A stretch of 29,333 nucleotides of DNA from UBA6165 sp044233745 (GTDB taxonomy: Bacteria > Bacteroidota > Bacteroidia > Flavobacteriales_D > Crocinitomicaceae), in assembly GCA_044233745.1 (NCBI GenBank), contig JBIIJN010000026.1:1-29333 (forward strand), given 5' to 3'. Made by a program: the position numbers and the translations under genes. This document shows positions 7,703 through 14,080 of this stretch, one piece after another. Numbering within the stretch: the stretch's first letter is position 1; every line of letters begins with the position of its first letter. The notes below the pieces were generated by a model, which saw nothing but the letters and a program-made list of their open reading frames with translations, had not been told where the DNA came from and ran no database searches.

Positions 7703-9223
7703 ATGGTAATCGATTTCAGAAATAGTGTGGACTCAATTATTAGAAACGGAATTCTTTTATTCGGATTTTTAACGAGTTTAAACACATCTGCTCAAAACTG
7801 GTCTGTTTCGACGGGTGGGAATTCCTATAGAAATGGATCTTCAAATGAATATGGTCCAACTGGTGAAAATCTGCTTTGGTCGGGAGGTATGCCGTCAACC
7901 ATTGCTCGATCGCCAGTTAGCGATAGCATTTATCTTGCGACAGTGAGAATAAGCAATACAAGTGACGTTTTAAATGGTAGTAGAATTGTTATGATGGATA
8001 TTCGAAATGGAGATACGCTTTGGACAAAGAATTTACCGGTAGATTTTCCAAACTTAGACTGGCGTAATCGCATATCCGCAATTAGAAATGGCGTGGTTTA
8101 CGCATCACGTTCTGGAAATAGCAATGCTGCGTATTTATATGCTCTGGATGCAGCAGATGGTTCGGTGATCTGGAAATCTGACAGCTTGATTGATGAAAGT
8201 TCGGTGGAAGGTCTTAATTTTTTGGAAAATGGAGATTTGATTGTTGGGAATATTAATTCCGTAATGCGTTTAAATAAAGTTGATGGGGCAACTGTTTGGC
8301 AGACTTATAGACTCGCATACGGAGACGGAGCTGAGTTAGCTGTTTACGGCTCTAAAATTTATGGAATCATCAATGACCTTACTCAGTTAAAAGTCGCAGC
8401 TTTCGATACATCAGATGGCCAACTTTTGTACAAAACAGAGGCTATTGACAATGGTCTTGTTCAGCAGCAAGCACTATTTTTAGGAAATGACGGCACAATT
8501 TACCTCCCAAGATCTCAAAATAATCCGATAACAGATTCACTGTATTCGTTTACGGATAATGGCGCAGGATTTACTCAAAACTGGAGTGTTCCCATTCATT
8601 ACATTCCTTTCTCGTCTTCTGGAATTGGACTGGATGGATCTGTATACTCCTACAGCCGAAGCGGAAAAGTGATTAGAATTGATCCTATAACTGGAACTAT
8701 TACAGACAGCTCACAAGTTATATTGTACGGAAATGCGTCTTATCCCAGAATGAGCATTGATGCTGCTGGTATTGTTAATGTAACGAATGGTGGTTTTTCT
8801 GACGGTGCTTTTTTCTCATTTAATGCTGATCTAACTCTACGCTGGCAAACACCCATTACAAATGTATATATAGGCGGGCCTCTCATCGGATGGGAAGGAA
8901 CGCTTGTAATTTGCGGCGTTGGTAGTGATATTAGAGCCTATCGGGGTGATTTAACGGCCGCAAACGATGGCATGTTATCAGATTCGGAATCTGAATTTTC
9001 AATGCTGTTTCCGAATCCTTTTAGAGATCAACTTAATTTAAAAGCAGATCCCTCGTTGGTGGGGTCAAGTTTTGTAGTCTACGACTGCACGGGTAAGTCT
9101 GTTTATACCGGAAATATTTCCTCAGAGATTTCGACGTATGATCTATCACATTTGTCATCGGGTATTTATCTGCTCGGGATAGGAAATAAGAAGGATAGCT
9201 TATTGAAACTTATAAAGGAGTAG
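7703..9223 (+). CDS. PQQ-like beta-propeller protein with T9SS type A sorting domain
   Basis: An exported protein of 506 residues. The signal peptide is long (about 1-30, with hydrophobic GILLFGFLTSLNTSAQ). The body (about 30-415) shows repeated blades typical of PQQ-type or quinoprotein-like propellers: ALDAADGSVIWKSD, RLNKVDGATVWQTY, AFDTSDGQLLYKTE and RIDPITGTITDSS. In such secreted forms the fold usually serves as a scaffold rather than a PQQ enzyme, and I see no dehydrogenase cofactor residues. The C-terminus (about 430-506: MLFPNPFRDQLNLKA, HLSSGIYLLGI, LLKLIKE) is a type A T9SS sorting signal. It begins 29 bp after the preceding cargo gene, in the same orientation. Function beyond surface display is unknown. 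Confidence 0.88.
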   Translation: MVIDFRNSVDSIIRNGILLFGFLTSLNTSAQNWSVSTGGNSYRNGSSNEYGPTGENLLWSGGMPSTIARSPVSDSIYLATVRISNTSDVLNGSRIVMMDIRNGDTLWTKNLPVDFPNLDWRNRISAIRNGVVYASRSGNSNAAYLYALDAADGSVIWKSDSLIDESSVEGLNFLENGDLIVGNINSVMRLNKVDGATVWQTYRLAYGDGAELAVYGSKIYGIINDLTQLKVAAFDTSDGQLLYKTEAIDNGLVQQQALFLGNDGTIYLPRSQNNPITDSLYSFTDNGAGFTQNWSVPIHYIPFSSSGIGLDGSVYSYSRSGKVIRIDPITGTITDSSQVILYGNASYPRMSIDAAGIVNVTNGGFSDGAFFSFNADLTLRWQTPITNVYIGGPLIGWEGTLVICGVGSDIRAYRGDLTAANDGMLSDSESEFSMLFPNPFRDQLNLKADPSLVGSSFVVYDCTGKSVYTGNISSEISTYDLSHLSSGIYLLGIGNKKDSLLKLIKE

Positions 9224-9268
9224 CTCGCACGAACTAAAAAAAGTAACAATTTAAAATTTTAGCCCAAT

Positions 9269-10951
9269 ATGAAAACTCTGTTATACTTAGTCATTTTCAT
9301 TTTTTCTGCTTTCGGATGCTATGCCCAACTTCAAAACAATAATTGGACATTCGGTTATTATTGTAAGGTAGATTTTTCAGGTGCCCAACCGAATGGAATG
9401 ACTACTTCAGCAAGCTACAGTAATGAACAATGTGCGACCGTTTCAGATGAGACTTCAGGGCAATTATTATTCTTCACAGATGGGCAGAGCGTATGGAATG
9501 CCAATAATCAAACCATGCCGAATGGGTTTAACTTGTTTGGTGGCGCATTTCTTTCATGCACACAAGGGCCAGTAATTGTCCCCTTCCCGGAAGACCCAAC
9601 TAAATATTACATTTTCACGATGGACGATCTTGAATATGATGTTCCCCAACTCGATAACGGACTTAGATACACAGTAGTTGATATGACGCTCAACAATGGA
9701 CTAGGAGACGTCGATCCGCTTCAAAAAAATATTTTTCTTACTGACTTTTTATCTGAAAAAATGACCGTTGTGCGAAGTGAAGCCATTCGAGGTTATTGGG
9801 TAATCGTGCACAAAAAAGAAAGCAATCAATTTTTAGCTTACAAAGTAGATGGTTGTGGAGTAGATCCAACCCCTGTTTCAAGCAATGTGGGAACGGTATT
9901 GTTAGGCGCTAATTCTAATTTTGACCCACGAATGCCATTTTATGGTTCAATGAAAGCGAATCGAGCAGGTAATAGAATTGCGATGCCTATTGATGATAGT
10001 AAATTAATCGATTTTTATTCATTTGATGCCGCAACCGGCCAATTGCTTGATCCCATAACAGTGGAAGTAACAGATAATACACCCGGCTCACCTATTCGCA
10101 AATACGGATGTAGTTTTTCACCTGATGGCAGCATGTTTTATTATACCAACAACATTTCAGTCTATCAATTGAATTTAACAACTTATGACTCCATAAATAT
10201 TGCCTCCTCACATACCTTAGTTGCCACACCGAGTGATCCAACTTTTCAAATCGAGGAAGGACAAGACGGAAAATTGTACGTGGCTATCGGAGGAAGTAAT
10301 GTTTTGGATGCCATTAACTCACCAAATAGTTCGTTTTGTGATTACACCAGTAATGCCGTTACTCTGAACGGATTGTGCATGTTAGGTCTACCTGCACGCG
10401 TTCACGAACGAAATTTTTCAAGTCCAACCATTACTTATTCTCCTGACTCATGTTTGCAAAGTAATATCGCATTTTCGATTGCAACATCTTTACCAATCAA
10501 TCAAATAAGTTGGAATTTCGGAGACCCAAATTCAGGAGCTAGTAATACCTCAACATCCATAAATCCAACCCATGAGTTTTCTGATTTAGCTTCGTATCAA
10601 ATCACCGCCATCGTTGAATTCAATTGTTATACAGATACGATTACCCAAAATATAACCTTGTTTGATTGTCCCGATACGGTAACCCCCACACTACCTTTTG
10701 AATTCCCGAATGTAATTACTCCAAATTCGGATGGAGCCAATGATTTCTTTGAAATCGAAAACTTACCTCAAAATACGGAGGTAATAATTGTAAATCGCTG
10801 GGGAAATATCGTTTTTTCTTCAACTAATTATCAGAATAATTGGAATGGTAAAGACAATTCAGGGAAAGAGCTCCTTGATGGAGTTTATACCTATTACTAC
10901 AAAACGAAAGATGATAAAGTTGGTCATGGGTTCGTGCATTTAATAAAATAA
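9269..10951 (+). CDS. T9SS type B sorting domain protein with propeller and PKD domain
   Basis: A secreted protein of 560 residues. A signal peptide (1-19, ending GCYAQ) precedes a propeller-like region (about 20-380). A motif typical of Bacteroidota secreted propellers, NNWTFGYYCKVDFSG, is followed by DETSGQLLFFTDGQSVWN, and there are later blades such as GCSFSPDGSMFYYTN and QDGKLYVAIGG. A PKD domain follows (about 395-465, ISWNFGDPNSG and HEFSDLASYQITAIV). A type B C-terminal domain (about 472-560: FPNVITPNSDGANDFF, IIVNRWGNIVF, W-GKD, DGVYTYYYKT) ends the protein. The domain order is the common 'gliding motility-associated C-terminal' architecture. It is the last intact member of the cargo cluster; a broken fifth member begins directly downstream. 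Confidence 0.9.
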   Translation: MKTLLYLVIFIFSAFGCYAQLQNNNWTFGYYCKVDFSGAQPNGMTTSASYSNEQCATVSDETSGQLLFFTDGQSVWNANNQTMPNGFNLFGGAFLSCTQGPVIVPFPEDPTKYYIFTMDDLEYDVPQLDNGLRYTVVDMTLNNGLGDVDPLQKNIFLTDFLSEKMTVVRSEAIRGYWVIVHKKESNQFLAYKVDGCGVDPTPVSSNVGTVLLGANSNFDPRMPFYGSMKANRAGNRIAMPIDDSKLIDFYSFDAATGQLLDPITVEVTDNTPGSPIRKYGCSFSPDGSMFYYTNNISVYQLNLTTYDSINIASSHTLVATPSDPTFQIEEGQDGKLYVAIGGSNVLDAINSPNSSFCDYTSNAVTLNGLCMLGLPARVHERNFSSPTITYSPDSCLQSNIAFSIATSLPINQISWNFGDPNSGASNTSTSINPTHEFSDLASYQITAIVEFNCYTDTITQNITLFDCPDTVTPTLPFEFPNVITPNSDGANDFFEIENLPQNTEVIIVNRWGNIVFSSTNYQNNWNGKDNSGKELLDGVYTYYYKTKDDKVGHGFVHLIK

Positions 10952-10974
10952 CCAACAACAATCTAAATTATAAT

Positions 10975-11202
10975 TTGACCACTTTTCATAATTTTAAGGC
11001 ATTACGAGTTGTAAGAATAAATTTTTTAATTTTTTCTTTTCTGGTTTTTGTTTCTTCGGTTTTTGCTCAAGGTGCGGATTGTAGCTCTGCTACGCAAATT
11101 AATTCAGTGTCGAATTATTGTTCAGGAAATGCTTTTTTTACCAATGTCGGATCAACAGCAAGTGCTTACGGATTACCAACATGTTGGTCTGCAACGGTGT
11201 AA
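10975..11202 (+). pseudogene. 5' remnant of a further secreted (probable T9SS cargo) gene
   Basis: The frame encodes a hydrophobic export signal (FLIFSFLVFVSSVFAQ) followed by a mature start (ADCSSATQINSVSNYC, then FFTNVGSTASAYGLPTCW) that resembles the N-terminal domain of many large Bacteroidota secreted proteins. Those continue with 'NDVWFxF' for hundreds of residues; here the frame stops after CWSATV and nothing related follows in any frame. There is no in-frame ATG before the signal, only TTG at 10975. Loss of both the usual start and the rest of the gene indicates a decayed fragment. The breakpoint near 11200 borders an inverted-repeat-rich stretch. Confidence 0.65.
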
Positions 11203-11318
11203 ATAACTAAAACCTAGTTGGTAATAGTCAAATCTTTTTTGAATGGAGTGTTAGCATCGTCTTCAAATTCAGCGAACAAACTTATTCATTCTTCGCTTCA
11301 TCAAGTCATTAAATTAAA

Positions 11319-11410
11319 ATTGGGCTAGACCTTATAAGTGTCTACTTATTCCTCAAATTATTTTGTTAAAATATAACTTCAGTATTTTGAGTTATTTTCC
11401 CTAGCCCAAT
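11319..11410. repeat. Inverted repeat with 10-bp arms
   Basis: ATTGGGCTAG at 11319-11328 is the exact reverse complement of CTAGCCCAAT at 11401-11410, 72 nt apart. A related TTTTAGCCCA occurs at 11421-11430 and TTTTAGCCCAAT just before the ATG at 9269. Significance is unknown. Confidence 0.4.
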
Positions 11411-11441
11411 AAAATCAATGTTTTAGCCCATTTTTTTTTCA

Positions 11442-11459
11442 GAATATTCCGGAATATTC
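11442..11459. repeat. Perfect 18-bp palindrome GAATATTCCGGAATATTC
   Basis: The sequence equals its own reverse complement and is immediately followed by a further partial unit (CAGAATTT). Perfect palindromes of this length in non-coding DNA suggest a dimeric protein-binding site, but no regulator is adjacent. Confidence 0.5.
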
Positions 11460-11604
11460 CAGAATTTAATGGTCTCTGATTGAATATTCGTGAAGCTTCG
11501 GAATAACTATCTAGTTAAGATTTGATTTGCATTTTTTATGCAAAAAGTTACTAACATTTAGTGATTTTTTTAAATAATTGAATTATAAATAGTTATGTTT
11601 TAAA

Positions 11605-11646
11605 AATTATTTAGTAAAATAATATCGATTATTTTATTAAATAATT
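11605..11646. repeat. 42-bp inverted repeat, 19-bp arms with one G-T pair
   Basis: Arms at 11605-11623 and 11628-11646 are reverse complements at 18 of 19 positions, the exception forming a G-T pair; the loop is ATCG. The arms are almost pure A/T. No T-run follows that would make it a terminator. It lies about 90 bp upstream of the micro-gene cluster start. Confidence 0.5.
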
Positions 11647-11683
11647 CATTGAAAATGAGCTGTATAAGTTTATTTTGTTTGAT

Positions 11684-11714
11684 TTTGACTTTAGGTATTC
11701 ATGTCTTAAATTTA
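11684..11714 (+). promoter_or_regulatory. Promoter for the micro-gene cluster
   Basis: TTTG (11684-11687), a 19-nt spacer, then TAAATTTA (11707-11714), which matches TAnnTTTG at 7 of 8 positions. Spacing fits the Bacteroidota -33/-7 promoter. The first ATG of the cluster is 23 bases further on, at 11738. Confidence 0.5.
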
Positions 11715-11737
11715 CAAAAACAAATTAAAATATCGAC

Positions 11738-11902
11738 ATGAAAAAATGTAATTTCAGAAATTGCGACAGTTTCCTAGATCCGTTCATTCACGGAAACAGC
11801 AGATATTGTGCGCCAGAGGAAAATATCAAAAAAAGTTGCTCGTATAGGGAAAAACTTATTCGAACCAGGGAGAATTTCACTAAAAAGAATAAAGTTAAAT
11901 AA
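11738..11902 (+). CDS. Small cysteine-containing protein (54 aa), possible zinc-binding
   Basis: A very short basic protein, MKKCNFRNC at the N-terminus, with cysteines at residues 4, 9, 24 and 34 (…GNSRYCAPEEN…KKSCSYRE). The pattern, including 'NSRYC', is reminiscent of small zinc-ribbon modules in Bacteroidota, where a CxxC-like pair is followed by 'xxRYCSxxC'. Here the first pair is spaced C-x4-C and the last C-x9-C, so zinc binding is only a suggestion. Support for its being a gene: a well-placed promoter and a stop codon (TAA, 11900-11902) directly abutting the ATG of the next gene. Function is unknown; it may be a DNA- or RNA-binding accessory protein. Confidence 0.55.
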   Translation: MKKCNFRNCDSFLDPFIHGNSRYCAPEENIKKSCSYREKLIRTRENFTKKNKVK

Positions 11903-12121
11903 ATGAAATGTCGATTCGACGAGGCAATCAAAATTCAACTCAGGGGAAAAAAATTTAAGCAAATCACCTACGACAGATTTTTGGAATTATTTGAAGATTT
12001 TCTTGAGCTAACGTCGACAAAGTACATAAATAATAGCACCTACATGTTCTTTGAAAATTTCGTTTTCATGAAGACGAAGGTTAACGATAAAGAGATTGTA
12101 AATATTGAAAATTTAAAATAA
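11903..12121 (+). CDS. Hypothetical small protein (72 aa)
   Basis: Unrecognised, short, charged, cytoplasmic protein (ATG directly after the stop of the 54-aa gene, no intervening base). It contains aromatic-rich segments (YDRFLELFEDFLEL and YMFFENFVFM) and ends KEIVNIENLK. No motif or domain identified. The zero-base junction and shared orientation argue that it is translated with the preceding cysteine protein. Confidence 0.55.
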   Translation: MKCRFDEAIKIQLRGKKFKQITYDRFLELFEDFLELTSTKYINNSTYMFFENFVFMKTKVNDKEIVNIENLK

Positions 12122-12145
12122 TGAAAAATTAAAATAATGAAAAAC
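12114..12145 (+). repeat. 16-bp tandem duplication at a start codon
   Basis: Units 12114-12129 and 12130-12145 are identical at 15 of 16 bases (TAAAATAATGAAAAA plus T or C). Each carries an ATG. The first ATG overlaps the stop of the 72-aa gene and reads only three codons (M-K-N-stop); the second begins the 63-aa membrane protein. Confidence 0.6.
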
Positions 12146-12328
12146 ATAAACGATTTATTCCCAGGCAATCCAGTAAAGATCATTCCTGAAGCAAACATAA
12201 ATTTGCAAAATACGGCTCCAAAAAACCAGTTAGGGAATTATGTCCTTCAACTGACTTTGCTCACCGGCATCATAATTTTGGCTGCTTATCTGCTAAATGA
12301 AAGCAAAAAGGAGGTTCAATGTGATTGA
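12137..12328 (+). CDS. Small single-pass membrane protein (63 aa)
   Basis: Unrecognised protein with a hydrophilic N-terminal half and one clear membrane helix (about residues 34-54, YVLQLTLLTGIIILAAYLL), then a short charged tail ending KKEVQCD. It lacks an N-terminal signal peptide, so it is probably anchored in the inner membrane by the central helix. It is the third gene of the run that starts at 11738; its ATG lies in the second unit of a 16-bp tandem duplication, 15 bp after the preceding stop. Function is unknown. Small membrane proteins next to small unknown soluble proteins can be toxin-like or regulators, but nothing here proves that. Confidence 0.55.
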   Translation: MKNINDLFPGNPVKIIPEANINLQNTAPKNQLGNYVLQLTLLTGIIILAAYLLNESKKEVQCD

Positions 12329-12448
12329 AAATTTTAATACTTTTACGGTGGTGAAGATGGCGATCGAATCCAAAGTGTGTCACCTACGGGTCACCTGACG
12401 AAAAATATAGAAATGTAAATTATTGATATACAAAAAGTTAACTCCTTG

Positions 12449-12472
12449 TTTTGAATCCTACCGGGATCACAA
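12449..12472 (+). other. tRNA 3'-end-like sequence, possible att remnant
   Basis: TTGAATCCTACCGGGATCAC (12451-12470) reads like the T-loop (TTxGAATC) through acceptor 3' strand of a tRNA and is followed after a few bases by a terminator, as after many tRNA genes. The 5' part of a tRNA is missing: the upstream bases do not pair with the T-stem or acceptor. Such 3' fragments can be left by integration of mobile DNA into a tRNA gene. Repeated GTCACCT units at 12377-12398 lie just upstream. This remains a suggestion. Confidence 0.3.
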
Positions 12473-12476
12473 AAAA

Positions 12477-12505
12477 ACCATCAGATTCTTCTGGTGGTTT
12501 TTTTT
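12477..12505 (+). terminator. Rho-independent terminator
   Basis: ACCATCAGA (12477-12485) pairs with TCTGGTGGT (12490-12498), 9 bp including one G-T pair, loop TTCT, followed by a run of eight T. It is preceded by seven A, so it may also work to some extent on the other strand. Confidence 0.8.
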
Positions 12506-12582
12506 ATATCAAAAAATAGTGGACAACTGGTGCGAATGAATCCTTATCTGAGCATTGCGAATCATTCAATCGGCATTTTGCC

Positions 12583-12590
12583 TATTTTTG
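12583..12590 (+). promoter_or_regulatory. -7 box TATTTTTG for the nitronate monooxygenase operon
   Basis: Perfect TAnnTTTG match, 21 bases before the ATG at 12612, giving a predicted leader of about 15 nt. No convincing -33 element. Confidence 0.5.
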
Positions 12591-12611
12591 TAGGTAACTC
12601 AACATTTTCAA

Positions 12612-13565
12612 ATGAAATCATTGGCAGATTTATTACAAATTGAAGTGCCTATTATCGTGGCCCCCATGTTTTTGGTTTCCAATGAAGCCATGATTGTTGC
12701 AGCCTGCGAATCTGGTGCCACTGCGGCTATTCCAGCATTGAACTACCGCACCACTGACCTGCTCCGCCAAGGGATTCAAAAAATACGCAAGGAAACAGAC
12801 AAACCTTTCGGGATTAATTTGATTGTGAACAAATCCAATGTGCTTTACAAGGAGCAGTTGCGTATTTGTTGCGAGGAAAAAGTTGCATTTATCATCACCT
12901 CTCTTGGTTCGCCAGAAGAAACAATAAAAGAAGCGCATAAAGCCGGAACTTTGGTGTTTTGTGATGTGACCGATCTCAATTATGCGCAAAAAGTAGAAAA
13001 ACTCGGAGCAGACGCCATAATTGCAGTCAATAAAAACGCAGGTGGACATGCTGGCAATTTAAGTGCAGAGGAATTATTGCCCCAGCTCATTGAGCATTGT
13101 GGAATACCTGTGATAAGCGCTGGAGGCATTAGCGATGCAAAAGGCATTAGGCAGATTATGAATCTCGGGGCTGCTGGTCTATCTATTGGTTCGATTTTTA
13201 TTGCCACGCACGAAGCGTCAGTTTCTCAAGAGTATAAACAAGCCATCGTGGACTACGGGGCTTCTGACATCGTAATGACAACCAAGCTTTCTGGCACCCC
13301 TTGTACTATAATCAAAACGCCCTATGTTGAGAAAATCGGAACGCAACAAAATTGGCTCGAGCGCTTTCTCAATAAAAACAAACGTTTGAAAAAATGGGCC
13401 AAAGCGCTCACTTTTATGCGCGGCATGAAACAACTTCGAAATGCAGCATTCGGGGCTACATATAAAACCCTGTGGTGCGCCGGACCAAGTATTGAAAATG
13501 TGAAAGCCATTCGAAGCATTTCAGAGATTATTCATGAATTGAAGCCCGGATTCAGCCATGAGTAA
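12612..13565 (+). CDS. Nitronate monooxygenase family FMN enzyme
   Basis: A cytoplasmic TIM-barrel flavoprotein of 317 residues in the nitronate monooxygenase / 2-nitropropane dioxygenase / enoyl-reductase-II-like family. Family marks: VPIIVAPMFLVSNE near the N-terminus (flavin side of strand 1), GINLIVNK, the NKNAGGHAGNLS loop (about residue 140-150, with the catalytic-region His), VISAGGISDAKGI and GLSIGSIFIATHEA (phosphate-binding part for FMN). Known members oxidise alkyl nitronates; a different substrate is possible because several subfamilies share this fold. The C-terminus overlaps the next gene by 8 bp, so the two are translationally coupled. A perfect -7 box precedes it. Family assignment is strong; substrate is not determined. 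Confidence 0.9.
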   Translation: MKSLADLLQIEVPIIVAPMFLVSNEAMIVAACESGATAAIPALNYRTTDLLRQGIQKIRKETDKPFGINLIVNKSNVLYKEQLRICCEEKVAFIITSLGSPEETIKEAHKAGTLVFCDVTDLNYAQKVEKLGADAIIAVNKNAGGHAGNLSAEELLPQLIEHCGIPVISAGGISDAKGIRQIMNLGAAGLSIGSIFIATHEASVSQEYKQAIVDYGASDIVMTTKLSGTPCTIIKTPYVEKIGTQQNWLERFLNKNKRLKKWAKALTFMRGMKQLRNAAFGATYKTLWCAGPSIENVKAIRSISEIIHELKPGFSHE

Positions 13566-14028
13566 CTTGCCTACCCTCAAAAAAATGCAATGGAATCTCT
13601 GGCTCTTTGGCTGGGTCAAAATACCGATGATTGCCTATTGCAGACCAAAAATTGTGACTTGGAATGAAGACACAGTGGTAATCCGAATACGCAAATCACG
13701 ACGCACCAAAAACCACTTGAAGTCGATCTATTTTGGCGCTTTGATGGTCGGTGCCGATTTAGCCGCAGGACTTCATGCATTCGCGTTTACCGTTTCGGAA
13801 AAGAAAAAAATATCTTTGGCTTTCAAGAGTTGTAACGCTCAATTTATCAAGCGACCAGATACCGATGTTTTTTTTGAAGCAAAAGCTGGAGCAATTGTTC
13901 GCAATATGATTGCAGAAAGCGAGTCTAAAAAAGAACGCATCAACGCAGTGATTCCTGTGAGCATAAAAGATGTGCACGGTGAGGAAGTAGCTCGCGTGGA
14001 CATGGAATTGTCTTTGCGCGTTGGATAA
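13558..14028 (+). CDS. DUF4442 hot-dog-fold protein (putative thioesterase-like)
   Basis: A protein of 156 residues with features of DUF4442, a hot-dog-fold family related to PaaI-type acyl-CoA thioesterases: an N-terminal helix (WNLWLFGWVKIPMIAYCRPKI), a strand with KSRRTKNHLKSIYFGALMVGADLAAGLHAF (the conserved 'N-HL-S-yfgaL…agadla' segment), and a later KRPDTDVFFEA. Activity is not shown for most members. Its ATG overlaps the stop of the nitronate monooxygenase gene (ATGAGTAA), so the two proteins are made together. This pairing suggests a shared acyl or small-molecule pathway, but that is inference. The gene is convergent with the PspC gene; 52 bp separate their ends. Confidence 0.8.
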   Translation: MSNLPTLKKMQWNLWLFGWVKIPMIAYCRPKIVTWNEDTVVIRIRKSRRTKNHLKSIYFGALMVGADLAAGLHAFAFTVSEKKKISLAFKSCNAQFIKRPDTDVFFEAKAGAIVRNMIAESESKKERINAVIPVSIKDVHGEEVARVDMELSLRVG

Positions 14029-14080
14029 TAGAGCATTTTGTAATCGCTGCTGCCCCTTACCTTTGGAAAATCAATATTTC

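Larger units (their letters stand above)
11203..11737. other. Gene-free, AT-rich, inverted-repeat-rich region (535 bp)
   Basis: There is no coding frame I would support. The stretch contains three separate inverted repeats or palindromes (separate entries at 11319-11410, 11442-11459 and 11605-11646) and ends with a good promoter for the micro-gene cluster at 11738. It starts exactly where a truncated cargo gene breaks off, which suggests a past deletion or insertion boundary. Confidence 0.55.

Noticed and set aside
11774..11962. Minus-strand frame of 62 codons
   Set aside because: It overlaps the junction of two plus-strand micro-genes that have a promoter and an abutting stop/start. The minus frame has neither.
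12400..12472. Considered as a complete tRNA gene
   Set aside because: Only a 3'-like part is present: the upstream bases do not form the acceptor, D or anticodon arms.
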